From positions 62,001 through 126,000 of the forward strand of contig JACRLG010000013.1 of NCBI GenBank assembly GCA_016235345.1: a stretch of DNA of 64,000 nucleotides, read 5' to 3'. Under the pieces are notes generated by a model. That model searched no databases, had not been told where the DNA came from, and worked only from the letters and a program-made list of their open reading frames with translations. Of the stretch, positions 7,722-16,507 are shown piece after piece. The stretch comes from Deltaproteobacteria bacterium (lineage in GTDB: Bacteria > Desulfobacterota > Desulfobacteria > Desulfobacterales > Desulfatibacillaceae). Position 1 is the stretch's first letter. Every line of letters starts with the position of its first letter. Made by a program: the position numbers and the translations under genes.

Positions 7722-9320
7722 ATGGTGCGCTGGAACGGATGGGGGGACGAGAACACTGGCATGGCGTTTCCGCGCCAGGGGCGCGAGCTTTTGATGAAGT
7801 GGGTGGGCGAGCCCATTCCCATGGAGGATTATCCCCTTGAAAAGCTGATGGAAAAGGTGCCGGAATCGCGCCTGCCGGATCACGGGCTTGTGAAGAAGGA
7901 CGCCAAAACAAGGGTGTTCCATTCCCACGGCCAGAGCCTGCCCGACTGGGTTGGCATGAGGCTTGGTACCATAGAGCGTTTCCCGGACGGCGTGGCCTTT
8001 CCCACAACGGTGAGCGAAGTGGGCGAGGTGATGGAGTACGCCCTCAAAGCAGACGCAATGGTGATCCCCTGGGGCGGCGGAACCTCGGTGGCCGGGCATC
8101 TTACGGTTCCTGAGTCGGCGAGGCCGGTGCTGACCTTATCCTTGGCGCGCCTCAACCGGCTGGTGTCCCTGGACCCCGGAGCAAATCTGGCGGTTTTCGA
8201 GGCGGGCGTGGCCGGGCCTGACCTGGAGGCCCAGCTTTCGGCACAGGGCTTCACGCTGGGGCATTATCCCCAGAGTTTCGAGCTGTCCACCCTCGGCGGC
8301 TGGATCGCCACCCGTTCGAGCGGCCAGCAGTCCATGCACTATGGCAGGATCGAGGCCCTTACCGCCGGAGTGGAGATGCTCACCCCGCGCGGCACCTGGA
8401 CCCTGCCGCCCTTTCCGGCCTCAGCCGCAGGGCCTGATTTGAGGCAGGTGGTGCTTGGGAGCGAGGGGCGCATCGGCATCATAACAAGGGCCACGGTGCG
8501 GGTTTCGGCAAAGCCCGAAAAAGAGGCTTTCTACGGGGCCTGTTTCCCGTCCTGGCATTCCGCCGCCGACGCCTTGCGGGAAATCGCCCAGAAAAAAATC
8601 CCCCTTTGCATGACCCGGCTTTCCAACCACGTGGAAACCGTCACCAACATGGCCCTTTCCGGCCACGAGACCCAGACCGCCATTTTGAAAAAGTACCTTA
8701 AAATTAGGGGCATCGGCGAGGAAGACTCCTGCATGGTGCTTTTCGGCGTAACCGGCACCGAGGAAATGGCGGGAGCCGCACACGCCCAGGCGGCTTCCAT
8801 CCTCCGAAGGCACAAGGGCGTAATCATAGGACAGGCAATGGGAAAAGCCTGGGAGAAGAAGCGCTTCCTCATTCCGTACCTTCGTAACACCCTGTGGGAC
8901 GCGGGCTACGTGGTGGACACCCTGGAAACCGCCGTTACCTGGGACAGGGCCACCACAACCATGCGCAATATGGAAGGGGCCATCCGCGAAGCCCTGGCGT
9001 CCGAAAACGAAAGAGTGCACGTTTTCACGCACTTATCCCACGTCTACCCCACCGGCACAAGCGTTTACACCAGCTTCGTGTTCAGGCCGGGCGCGACGCC
9101 CTCCGCCACCCTCGCCCGCTGGGCCAAGATCAAGAAGGCGGCAAGCGAGGCCATAGTGGCAAGCGGCGGAACCATAAGCCACCAGCACGGGGTCGGCATG
9201 GACCACGCCCCCTACCTGCCTGCGGAAAAGGGCAGGGTGGGCATGGAAGTGTTGGGTGAGATCGTGAAATTCATGGACCCGGACAAGCGCATGAACCCCG
9301 GAAAACTCATTTTGGATTGA
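7722..9320 (+). CDS. FAD-linked oxidase, alkyl-dihydroxyacetonephosphate synthase-like
   Basis: 532 residues of the VAO/PCMH flavoprotein fold. The FAD domain has PWGGGTSVAGH (about 112-122) and YPQSFELSTLGGWIATRSSGQQS, which matches alkyl-DHAP synthase (AGPS: PDSLEFSTLGGWVATRASG) better than glycolate or D-lactate oxidases. The C-terminus has GGTISHQHGVGMDHAPYL, like 'GSISHHHGVGK' of AGPS, and ends in MNPGKLI. AGPS exchanges the acyl group of acyl-DHAP for a fatty alcohol, the committed step to ether lipids. Sulfate reducers of this group are known to make alkylglycerol ether lipids. GGGAGGG lies about 10 bp before the ATG. Substrate remains an inference; an acyl-DHAP synthase and fatty acyl reductase are not in the window. 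Confidence 0.8.
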   Translation: MVRWNGWGDENTGMAFPRQGRELLMKWVGEPIPMEDYPLEKLMEKVPESRLPDHGLVKKDAKTRVFHSHGQSLPDWVGMRLGTIERFPDGVAFPTTVSEVGEVMEYALKADAMVIPWGGGTSVAGHLTVPESARPVLTLSLARLNRLVSLDPGANLAVFEAGVAGPDLEAQLSAQGFTLGHYPQSFELSTLGGWIATRSSGQQSMHYGRIEALTAGVEMLTPRGTWTLPPFPASAAGPDLRQVVLGSEGRIGIITRATVRVSAKPEKEAFYGACFPSWHSAADALREIAQKKIPLCMTRLSNHVETVTNMALSGHETQTAILKKYLKIRGIGEEDSCMVLFGVTGTEEMAGAAHAQAASILRRHKGVIIGQAMGKAWEKKRFLIPYLRNTLWDAGYVVDTLETAVTWDRATTTMRNMEGAIREALASENERVHVFTHLSHVYPTGTSVYTSFVFRPGATPSATLARWAKIKKAASEAIVASGGTISHQHGVGMDHAPYLPAEKGRVGMEVLGEIVKFMDPDKRMNPGKLILD

Positions 9321-9327
9321 GGCCGCC

Positions 9328-10611
9328 ATGAAACTGACTGATACCAGGGATTGTTATGATCTAATCGTCATCGGCGGAGGAATCACCGGCGCTGGAATCC
9401 TTCGGGAAGCCGTGCGCCGGGGCCTTCGCACCCTTCTGGTGGAACGGGCCGACTTTGCCTGGGGCACCTCCTCGCGTTCGTCCAAGCTGGTGCATGGGGG
9501 CCTGCGTTATTTGAAGGAAGGCAAAATCTTCCTGACGCTGGATTCCGTAACCGAGCGCTGCCGCCTGATCGAAGACGCCCCCGGCCTTGTGGAGCCCATG
9601 GGTTTCCTGTGGCCCAGTTACAAGGGCCAGTCTCCCGGACGCTTCTCCCTTGGGGCCGGGCTTTTCATTTATGATCTCATGGCCAAAAAACGCCAGCACA
9701 AGCACCTGGACAACTCCGGGCTCCTTAAAACCGCGCCCCACGTGAACCGCGAGGGGCTTTCCGGCGGGTTCGCCTTTACGGACGCCCAGGTGGACGACGC
9801 GCGCTTGGTTCTGCGCCTTGTTTTCGAGGCAATGGAGCGCGGCGGCCACGCCCTTTCCTACACCGAGGCAAAGGCGGTTTTGCGCAACGCCAATCACGAA
9901 GTGGTGGGTGTGGCGTTACGCGATGTCGAAACCGGCCTTGAAAAGGAAATCGCCACCCGCGCCGTGGTGAACGCCACCGGGTTCACCGCAGAGAGCCTTC
10001 ACCCCTCGCCGGTAAAGGGCCTGCATTTGCGGCCCCTTCGGGGAAGCCATCTGGTCTTCCCCTTCCACAGGCTGCCCCTGGGGCAGGCCGTGAGCTTCAT
10101 GCATCCTGTTGACCATCGCCCCATCTTCGCCATTCCCTGGGAAGGCGCTGTGATGCTGGGAACCACAGACCTCGATTACGACGGCGACCCGAAGGCCGAG
10201 CCCTTCATAAGCCCCACCGAGGGAACCTACCTTCTGGAAGGCGCGGCGAGGATGTTTCCGGGGCTGGAACTTACCGAAAAGGACGTCATCGCCACATGGG
10301 CGGGAGTCAGGCCCGTGCTCTCGGAGGGCGGCAAGGACCCATCCAAGGAGAGCCGGGAGCACGTTGTGTGGACGGACAAGGGCCTAGTGACGGTGACGGG
10401 CGGCAAGCTCACCACCTTCCGCCTCCTGGCCCTGGACGCCCTGAAGCTTCATGGAGCGCCGCGTCAACCTGAAATCAGGCGAGCCGGTCTTTTTCCAGGT
10501 CCCGGAGCTTCCCGAAAACTCTCGCGGGCTCTCGCCCCTTGTTTGGCGCAGGCTTTTGGGCCGCTACGGCAAGGGTGCGCTTTCGCTGGTTTCGGCAGCG
10601 CCTTCCGCTGA
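9328..10611 (+). CDS. GlpD/GlpA-like glycerol-3-phosphate dehydrogenase, N-terminal part (frameshifted)
   Basis: The first about 375 residues are a FAD-dependent glycerol-3-phosphate dehydrogenase: DLIVIGGGITGAGILREAVRRG (Rossmann motif, about 11-32), WGTSSRSSKLVHGGLRYL, GTTDLDYDGDP and TVTGGKLTTFRLLALDAL. This enzyme oxidises glycerol-3-phosphate to DHAP with quinone. After LDALKL the frame changes and the last about 52 codons encode an unrelated Arg/Pro-rich tail, while the true C-terminal domain continues in frame 2 (10451-10870). Deleting one T at 10448-10449 restores LDALKLMERRVNL. So the gene carries a one-base insertion, real or a sequencing error. The ATG follows the upstream gene's stop by 7 bp, consistent with an operon. 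Confidence 0.85.
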   Translation: MKLTDTRDCYDLIVIGGGITGAGILREAVRRGLRTLLVERADFAWGTSSRSSKLVHGGLRYLKEGKIFLTLDSVTERCRLIEDAPGLVEPMGFLWPSYKGQSPGRFSLGAGLFIYDLMAKKRQHKHLDNSGLLKTAPHVNREGLSGGFAFTDAQVDDARLVLRLVFEAMERGGHALSYTEAKAVLRNANHEVVGVALRDVETGLEKEIATRAVVNATGFTAESLHPSPVKGLHLRPLRGSHLVFPFHRLPLGQAVSFMHPVDHRPIFAIPWEGAVMLGTTDLDYDGDPKAEPFISPTEGTYLLEGAARMFPGLELTEKDVIATWAGVRPVLSEGGKDPSKESREHVVWTDKGLVTVTGGKLTTFRLLALDALKLHGAPRQPEIRRAGLFPGPGASRKLSRALAPCLAQAFGPLRQGCAFAGFGSAFR

Positions 10612-10870
10612 TCTCGAAACAGTGCCGGGAACCAACACCCTTTTCGCGGAAATTCCATACGCGGCCAAAAACGAGCAGGTGCAGCACCTTACCGACCTTC
10701 TGCTCCGGCGCGTGCGAATGGGATTCACCATGCAAAAGGGCGGCGAGGAGCATCTTCCTCGAATCAAGGAACTGTGCGCCCCGCATCTTGACTGGGACGA
10801 GGCCCGCTGGGAATCGGAAATGAACCTTTACAAGGAAACCTGGCAAAAAGCGCATTCTGCGCCTTGGTGA
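10451..10870 (+). CDS. GlpD/GlpA-like C-terminal domain, separated by frameshift
   Basis: This 139-residue frame carries the helical C-terminal domain of GlpD-type enzymes, including GRYGKGAL, AEIPYAAKNEQVQHLTDLLLRRVRMGF and a helical end. In complete family members it follows straight on from the FAD domain in one chain. The ATG at 10451 lacks a convincing ribosome binding site, so it is best read as the displaced end of the upstream gene. A natural split into two polypeptides cannot be fully excluded. Confidence 0.75.
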   Translation: MERRVNLKSGEPVFFQVPELPENSRGLSPLVWRRLLGRYGKGALSLVSAAPSADLETVPGTNTLFAEIPYAAKNEQVQHLTDLLLRRVRMGFTMQKGGEEHLPRIKELCAPHLDWDEARWESEMNLYKETWQKAHSAPW

Positions 10871-10895
10871 CCAAAGGCCAACGGGGGAAAATACA

Positions 10896-12455
10896 ATGAG
10901 CGAAAAAAATCTGTTACTGGCCCTGGACAACGGCACCCAAAGCGCCAAGGCCCTGGTCTTCGACCTTTCGGGGAATTTGATCGCCAAGGAAAAAATCGAG
11001 TTCACGCCCTATTTTTCCGATGAGCCGGGCTGGGCCGAGCAGGACGCGAACGTCTTCTGGGAGAGCATCATAAAGGCCTGTAACGCCCTTTGGGAAAAGC
11101 ACGGGGTGGACAAGGCGAGAATCGCCGGGGTGTCCCTCACCACTCAGCGGGGAACCGTGGTGAACGTGGACCGCGAGGGAAAGCCCTTGCGGCCATCCAT
11201 TTTGTGGCTGGACCAGCGCAAGACCTACGACCAGCCGCCCATGAAGGAGCCTTTGCGGACGCTGTTCACCCTGGCGGGCCTCTCGGACACCATCGAATAC
11301 GCCCGGTGCGAGGCGGAGAGCAACTGGATCGCGCAAAACCAGCCGGAAATATGGAGCGCCACCCACAAGTACCTCTTGCTTTCAGGCTATCTCACCTTCA
11401 AGCTCACCGGGGATTTCGCGGATTCCGTGGGCTGCCAGGTTGGCTACGTGCCCTTCGACTACAAGAATCTCAAATGGTACGGCGGCATGGACTTCCGCTG
11501 GGGGATGATGAGGCAGAGGCCGGAGATGATGCCCCGCCTTGTGGAACCCGCCAAGCGCATAGGGGAAATCACCAAGGCCGCCAGCGACGCCACGGGGATT
11601 CCCGCCGGAACTCCGGTCATAGCGGCGGCGGCGGACAAGGCCTGCGAGGTGCTGGGCTCCGGGGCCTTCGAGATCAACACCGGCTGCATTAGCTACGGCA
11701 CCACCGCCACCATCAACGTCAATACGCGCAAATACATCACTCCGTTCGCCCTCATGCCCGCCTACCCGTCAGGGGTTCCGGGCCAGCACAACCTTGAGGT
11801 GCAGATTTTCCGGGGCTACTGGATGGTGTCCTGGTTCAAGGAGCAGTTCGGCTACGAGGAGCGCATGGAAGCTGAAGGCAAGGGAGTGGAGACCGAAACC
11901 CTTTTCGAGAAGCTGGTGGCCGAAGTCCCGGCTGGCTCGATGGGGCTCATGCTCCAGCCCTACTGGACTCCTGGAATCAAGCACCCAGGACCCGAAGGCA
12001 AGGGCGCAGTTATCGGCTTTGGCGACGTGCACACGCGCGGGCACCTCTACCGATCAATCCTGGAGGGCCTTGCTTACGCCCTTCGGGAAGGCCGCGAGCG
12101 CATCGAAAAACGCACCAAAAAGCCCATCAACCGTCTCATCGTTTCGGGCGGCGGCTCCCAGAGCAAAAGCGCCATGCAGATTACCGCAGACGTTTTCGGG
12201 CTTCCGGCGGCCCGTCCGCACCTTTACGAGACAAGCGGCCTTGGGGCTGCCATAGACCTTGCCGTGGGCCTTGGTTTTTACGGGAATTTTGCCCAGGCGG
12301 TCAACGCAATGACCCGCACCGGCGAGGTTTTCCAGCCCATCCCCGCAAACGCCCGGCTTTACGACGAGCTTTACAAGGAAGCCTACTTCCCGCTCTACGA
12401 GCGCCTCAAGCCCATCTACAAGAGCATAAGGCGGATAACGGGCTATCCCAGGTAA
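10896..12455 (+). CDS. FGGY-family carbohydrate kinase (glycerol/xylulose kinase-like)
   Basis: 519 residues with the two-domain actin-like ATPase fold of FGGY kinases. The N-terminus LLALDNGTQSAKALVFDLSGN is the phosphate 1 motif, ITKAASDATGIPAGTPVIAAAADKACEVLGSGA is the central phosphate 2 region, and LIVSGGGSQSKSAMQITADVFGLP is the adenosine motif. Phosphorylated substrate is not defined by sequence alone: context (after a glycerol-3-phosphate dehydrogenase) suggests glycerol or dihydroxyacetone, yet the length and motifs fit a divergent branch rather than classical GlpK. Start ATG follows a GGGGGAAAA ribosome site. The stop codon touches a terminal-inverted-repeat element. Confidence 0.8.
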   Translation: MSEKNLLLALDNGTQSAKALVFDLSGNLIAKEKIEFTPYFSDEPGWAEQDANVFWESIIKACNALWEKHGVDKARIAGVSLTTQRGTVVNVDREGKPLRPSILWLDQRKTYDQPPMKEPLRTLFTLAGLSDTIEYARCEAESNWIAQNQPEIWSATHKYLLLSGYLTFKLTGDFADSVGCQVGYVPFDYKNLKWYGGMDFRWGMMRQRPEMMPRLVEPAKRIGEITKAASDATGIPAGTPVIAAAADKACEVLGSGAFEINTGCISYGTTATINVNTRKYITPFALMPAYPSGVPGQHNLEVQIFRGYWMVSWFKEQFGYEERMEAEGKGVETETLFEKLVAEVPAGSMGLMLQPYWTPGIKHPGPEGKGAVIGFGDVHTRGHLYRSILEGLAYALREGRERIEKRTKKPINRLIVSGGGSQSKSAMQITADVFGLPAARPHLYETSGLGAAIDLAVGLGFYGNFAQAVNAMTRTGEVFQPIPANARLYDELYKEAYFPLYERLKPIYKSIRRITGYPR

Positions 12456-12645
12456 CAGGCTGTCGAAAAACGCGATCCGCGGTGTTGTGCGTCAAAGCCA
12501 ATTCCGTCACGTACGAACATCCAGATTCAGCCCAAGATCTCTGCGATTTCTTGGGCGGGTACGCTTGACTCATTGGCTTTTCGCACCACCTTCACGGCTC
12601 ATCGTTTTTCATCAGCCTGTGTAATTTGAGTTTTTCAACAGGCTG
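12456..12645. repeat. TIR element copy A, starting at the kinase stop codon
   Basis: The left end CAGGCTGTCGAAAAAC and right end GTTTTTCAACAGGCTG are inverted repeats. The interior contains GTCACGTACGAACAT and TTTCTTGGGCGGGTACGCT, both shared with copy B. The first base follows the TAA of the kinase gene. Confidence 0.75.
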
Positions 12646-12681
12646 GCAGCAGGATAATCAGAAAAAAACCATGATACGCAA

Positions 12682-12720
12682 AAGAGCGCCGGGAAACCAT
12701 TCCCGGCGCTCTTGGTTTTT
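12682..12720. terminator. Bidirectional terminator between convergent genes
   Basis: Stem AAGAGCGCCGGGA / TCCCGGCGCTCTT with a short loop, T-run on the plus side (GGTTTTT) and A-rich DNA on the other side. It serves the kinase operon and the minus-strand gene ending at 12752. Confidence 0.75.
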
Positions 12721-12751
12721 TATCGGCACAACAAAAGGTCAGATCAAAAAA

Positions 12752-13252
12752 TCAGGGGATAGGCATCCACTGCTGATTGGCGTCATTGTAGAGAGCCCAT
12801 ATGTCGGCCCTCTTTGCAAGGGTCACGCTTCCCGCCACCTGCTGTTTGGCCTGACCCTTTTTGGACAGTGCGATTTCGTAGGCCACAACGTTCGCATTAA
12901 CGCCTTCCACCTGCTTTTTTACAACCCCGTTCACCTTCATTTCACCTATGGCGAACTCGCCGGGCGCATCCATCTTGAAAAAGGCGTTCATGAAGATCGC
13001 CTGTTTTATCGTGGCAGAGGGTATTTCCTCGGTTACGGTCTTGTCGGCGATCGCCACCTCAACCGGCGAGTAGGAAAAAAGAAAGGGAATGGATACCGAT
13101 ATTGCCAACAACACCGTCAGCACTATGGCATACTTATTTCTTGCCACCTGGGCAATGCCGCCGTTTTCGAAATCATCATTTATGGACGTGTAAACCTGAT
13201 CCCATAAATGATGCATGAAATCTATAATGTTATGAAAAATCTCCTTGAACAT
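12752..13252 (-). CDS. Hypothetical single-span membrane protein
   Basis: 166 residues from the ATG at 13252, chosen because GGGAGG lies about 10 bp upstream; the longer frame to 13291 has no such site. A polar N-terminus of about 40 residues precedes one membrane span (IVLTVLLAISVSIPFLFS) and a periplasmic domain of about 100 residues with no cysteines. No family recognised. It lies between a prepilin gene and the kinase operon. The layout resembles pilus-associated membrane subunits, but that is only positional. Confidence 0.6.
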   Translation of the reverse strand: MFKEIFHNIIDFMHHLWDQVYTSINDDFENGGIAQVARNKYAIVLTVLLAISVSIPFLFSYSPVEVAIADKTVTEEIPSATIKQAIFMNAFFKMDAPGEFAIGEMKVNGVVKKQVEGVNANVVAYEIALSKKGQAKQQVAGSVTLAKRADIWALYNDANQQWMPIP

Positions 13253-13392
13253 GAAAAAGCCTCCCTGGCTGTATAAGGCCCCATAACACACCTTCCCGCC
13301 CCAAGGCGGTTATCGGGCAAAAGTCACACCGAAATCGAAAACGGCGAGGCGCTCAAGAATATAGCGCCACAGCGCCTTTTTTTGAACGGAAA

Positions 13393-13773
13393 CTACATGT
13401 TCCACGACCATTCCTGGTTATCGTACCTTACGAAGTACTGCTTGCTGCCCAGGGTGTGCCAGGTCCAGAAGGCCGGCCTGTCAGCGTCAAAATAGCCGAT
13501 GGCCACGCTTACTCCGGGCGTCTGGGTGTATCCGTAGGCCTTGAAAACGTTCAGATCCCAGACCCAGTCCCCCTTGTGCTCGGTCCTGTACGCATTGAAG
13601 GCTTTGATCAGGTTGTGGGCGTCGCTCTGGGCGGCGGTGTTGTAGCCCTTGCGCCTGTAAGCGATGAAGTTGGGAATCGCTATGGAAGCCAGAATCCCGA
13701 TGATGGCTATGACTATCATCAGTTCCACCAGGGTGAAGCCCCTGTCCCTGCCTCGCCGCCTCAACTTTTTCAT
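13393..13773 (-). CDS. Type IV prepilin / pseudopilin
   Basis: 126 residues with a classic class III signal: a basic leader (MKKLRRRGRDRG), cleavage before FTLVELMIVIAIIGILASIAIP, and Glu at position 5 of the mature protein. The prepilin peptidase would cut after the Gly and methylate the Phe. The mature chain of about 114 residues is short, like small pilins or pseudopilins of deltaproteobacteria. No disulfide-forming cysteine pair is present. It stands alone, without assembly genes nearby, so whether it is a structural pilin or a minor pseudopilin cannot be said. Confidence 0.88.
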   Translation of the reverse strand: MKKLRRRGRDRGFTLVELMIVIAIIGILASIAIPNFIAYRRKGYNTAAQSDAHNLIKAFNAYRTEHKGDWVWDLNVFKAYGYTQTPGVSVAIGYFDADRPAFWTWHTLGSKQYFVRYDNQEWSWNM

Positions 13774-14186
13774 GGCTTTTATCTCCTGTTATAAAAAGGG
13801 ATGACCGACATATTGCAAAAAAGATTATGCCGCACTGTTCCATAATGGTCCGCTGAAAACCGACGCCGGACCGAAGCCAGGCAGGCCGTTTGAGCAGGAT
13901 GCTATGGGTACAGGATACGTGCCCGAAACCTTTCAAGTCAAGTATGATTTCGCGGCGGCTCTGTATGCAAATCATCAAAAGCCCGGCATGAAAAAGGGGG
14001 GGCGTAACAATCTGCGCCATGACGCATTCGGGTATTGATTAATAAACCATCACGCCGCCAAACCGAAAAAAATTTCCGGGCCGCCAGTAAATATTTCCAT
14101 TGGAAGCCGGAAAAATGTTATCATGAAGCCGGGGTTAATGAAGAACCTTTAATTCGCGGCTCGAAAAGGCCGGGACAGGGAGGATC
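13774..14186. other. Intergenic region between pilin and HTH/Zn-ribbon gene
   Basis: About 410 bp between two divergent genes, which must hold both promoters. I looked for a sigma54 pilin promoter (GG-N10-GC) on the minus strand and found none with correct spacing. No repeat or hairpin of note. Confidence 0.5.
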
Positions 14187-14474
14187 ATGGAACCCACCAC
14201 CTTAAGAAGGCAGATGGAGGAATTTTTGAGGCAGGGCGCTGCAACGGCCAGGGATATTTCGAAGGCCCTGTCGGTACCCGAAAAGGAGGTTTACAGGCAT
14301 CTGGATCACATCGCCAAATCCACGGCGGGAAGGGGCAGGCGGCTTGTGGTTTCGCCCTGGAAGTGCAAGGGCTGCGGGTTTGCCTTCAACAGCCGCGAAA
14401 AGCTGGCCAAGCCCAGCCGGTGCCCCAAGTGCAGGCAGGAGCGTTTCGAGAACGCGGAGTTTTCCATAGGCTGA
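14187..14474 (+). CDS. Small HTH + zinc-ribbon transcriptional regulator
   Basis: 95 residues. The first half is a winged-helix HTH (GAATARDISKALSVPEKEVYRHLDHIAKS, about 16-44). The second half is a zinc ribbon with C-x2-C (CKGCGF, about 58-61) and C-x2-C (CPKC). This combination is the small predicted regulator family of COG3357 type, found in archaea and deltaproteobacteria. It probably binds DNA through the HTH; the regulated genes are unknown. It is a single-gene unit that ends at a terminator shared with the convergent hydrolase gene. Confidence 0.78.
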   Translation: MEPTTLRRQMEEFLRQGAATARDISKALSVPEKEVYRHLDHIAKSTAGRGRRLVVSPWKCKGCGFAFNSREKLAKPSRCPKCRQERFENAEFSIG

Positions 14475-14494
14475 CAACGGACTTAAAAAATCGA

Positions 14495-14535
14495 AGCCGC
14501 TTTCAAGGCACTCATTGCCCTGAAAGCGGCTTTTT
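14495..14535. terminator. Rho-independent terminator between convergent genes
   Basis: Stem AGCCGCTTTCA / TGAAAGCGGCT with an inner AGGC/GCCC part, followed by TTTTT on the plus strand and preceded by AAAAAA, so it can act in both directions. Confidence 0.8.
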
Positions 14536-14558
14536 CATTTCGAGGCCGGGCCGTTGGA

Positions 14559-16304
14559 TCACGAAACAGCCCGCACCGGAGGCTCCTTGGCCCCAGCGTT
14601 CAGCCCGGCGTAGGACCAGCCCCCCCACGACCGGTGAACGCTCTTGCGCACGATGGGATACACTATCTCCCGCGCCACCTTGCCGTAGAGAAGGTCCAGG
14701 TGGTTGGCTCCCTCCACGATGATGTCCACCGCCTGGCAGGGTTCCGGGGTTATCTCCACCTTTTTCACGTCCCTGTGGGAGGCCACGTAGTAGGTTTTCT
14801 TTATCCTGTGCGGAAAGTATTCGCTGTAGCGCGTGTTGGACGGCGGAGCCAGGGGGTCAACCGAGCCGTAAAAATTGAAAACCGGGATGTGTTCGGGAAA
14901 ATGCATCAGGTTCTCGGAATAATTGAACCTTGTCATGTCCATTCTCTTGAAGCCTTCGCCGTTGAATATGGCCTTTAAGAACTGGAACCCAAGGCCCACC
15001 GGCACGTTCTCCACGGCCTGGTCAACGTAGTCGAAGGTGAAGCTGGGGTCTCCCCGGTGGTTTTCCATGTTGACGAGAAAATTGACCCCGCCTGCGTCCG
15101 CCCGCAAAATGGCCCGGCCAAGATGCCTTATTCCCAGGGGCTGGGTGATGAACCACAGGAAATCCCTGATTGGAACCTCCTTGAAGCCGCCAATCTTGGC
15201 CAGATGGTTGAGCCACAGCGCGAAGGGGTAGACCACGTGGCTGGTCCGGTCGAAAAACTTGGGGGAGCCCAGGCAGATCACGGCCCGGACCATGTTGAGA
15301 TTTTCCACCGCCTCCTCGTAGGGGGGCAGCATCTTTTCCATGGCGTTGTACTCGTCGCTTCCGGGTTTCACAAGCCTGTCCAGCTTTTTGCGGACGTTCC
15401 ACAAAAGCGTCATGAAGGTGCTAACCATGCCGCCCATGCTGTGCCCTAGAAGCACCTGGGGCTTTAGCTTGCTCCTGTGGTGGATGAAGCGCACCACCGT
15501 GGCGAGATCATGGTCGATCAGGGTGTCCACCGTGTAAAACGGGTCGAACTTGCCCTCGTTCACGCCCATTCCACGAGGATCGAACAGATAGGTCCAGTAC
15601 CCCATGTCAGCCATGTCCTTGGCTATGGAGAACTGGTTGTTGATGTTGAAGCAGTTGGAATTGTTGGCGAAACCCGGAACCAGGATCACCGATGGACGGT
15701 CGTCGCCCGCCGTGACCTCCTCCATGGAAACCAGCCTGCGAAAACGTATTTCCTTGCCCTCGCTGGTGTAATCCCTGTAAAAGACAATCTCGTAGTCGCC
15801 CCGGCCGTTCTGCTCGCGCTCCTCGATCTCGCTTTCAAAATAGGCGGGCATCCGCATTTTTTGGAGTGATTCCCGCAAGATGCGCCTTCTGCGGGCGTCG
15901 TCGTAAATGCTTCCGAAAAACTCGTCCGATATGCGGAAACAGTTTTTTGCAAGGTGCTGGAGCTGGTCCCTGGTGAGGATGATCACGTTTTCCGTGAGTT
16001 TTATGGTGCCCTTGTTGAGTTCCTCGAGCAGGGTGAGCTTTATTTCCAGGCGCGGAATGCGGCTTCCGGTTGCGCGGAAAAAAATGTGGTACAGCGTGAG
16101 CGCCAGCTTGCCTGCGGCTATAACCTGCGCGTCCTCGCGGGTCTTTATCAGGTCCTTGGAAACCGGAAGCCCCAGCCGAAGCTGGCCCTGGTTCACCATG
16201 GAATAATAGTCGTAGCTGAAATTCACCATGCGGGTGGGAATGTCGTTCACCAGAAGGCGGGTCATGCGCCTTTTGGCGTGCCTGAGTCGACCGGCCGAGT
16301 TCAT
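14559..16304 (-). CDS. Alpha/beta-hydrolase (lipase/PHA-synthase-like)
   Basis: 581 residues, with a long N-terminal region of about 200 residues before the hydrolase domain. The domain begins at VILVPGFANNSNCF, has the nucleophile elbow GHSMGG (Ser in the middle), the acid NFYGSVDPLAPPSN and the histidine GANHLDLLYG, which form a complete Ser-Asp-His triad. YLFDPRGMGVNEGKF fits the oxyanion side. This is like large deltaproteobacterial lipase/esterase or PhaC-related proteins; the Cys of true PHA synthases is replaced by Ser, so PHA polymerisation is unlikely. No signal peptide seen. Substrate unknown; a lipid ester is plausible. Confidence 0.78.
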   Translation of the reverse strand: MNSAGRLRHAKRRMTRLLVNDIPTRMVNFSYDYYSMVNQGQLRLGLPVSKDLIKTREDAQVIAAGKLALTLYHIFFRATGSRIPRLEIKLTLLEELNKGTIKLTENVIILTRDQLQHLAKNCFRISDEFFGSIYDDARRRRILRESLQKMRMPAYFESEIEEREQNGRGDYEIVFYRDYTSEGKEIRFRRLVSMEEVTAGDDRPSVILVPGFANNSNCFNINNQFSIAKDMADMGYWTYLFDPRGMGVNEGKFDPFYTVDTLIDHDLATVVRFIHHRSKLKPQVLLGHSMGGMVSTFMTLLWNVRKKLDRLVKPGSDEYNAMEKMLPPYEEAVENLNMVRAVICLGSPKFFDRTSHVVYPFALWLNHLAKIGGFKEVPIRDFLWFITQPLGIRHLGRAILRADAGGVNFLVNMENHRGDPSFTFDYVDQAVENVPVGLGFQFLKAIFNGEGFKRMDMTRFNYSENLMHFPEHIPVFNFYGSVDPLAPPSNTRYSEYFPHRIKKTYYVASHRDVKKVEITPEPCQAVDIIVEGANHLDLLYGKVAREIVYPIVRKSVHRSWGGWSYAGLNAGAKEPPVRAVS

Positions 16305-16507
16305 GGATTCTCCGATCTTGTGTTGGAAACGTTCGCCCCGGTTTTTTTGACAGCCGGGAAAAAATCTTATCGCTTCTCATACCAAAAAGTATTAGAAATT
16401 AGCAAGAGCAATATTTGAAAACGTGCATTGAAGACGCAACAACCCGACACTCATCAGCCCGGTTTTACAGGATATTTTGATTATGGGCTTGCCAAGGCCG
16501 GGTTTTA

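Noticed and set aside
10443-10451. Programmed frameshift in glpD
   Set aside because: No slippery heptamer or downstream pseudoknot was seen, and one-base removal restores a standard protein.
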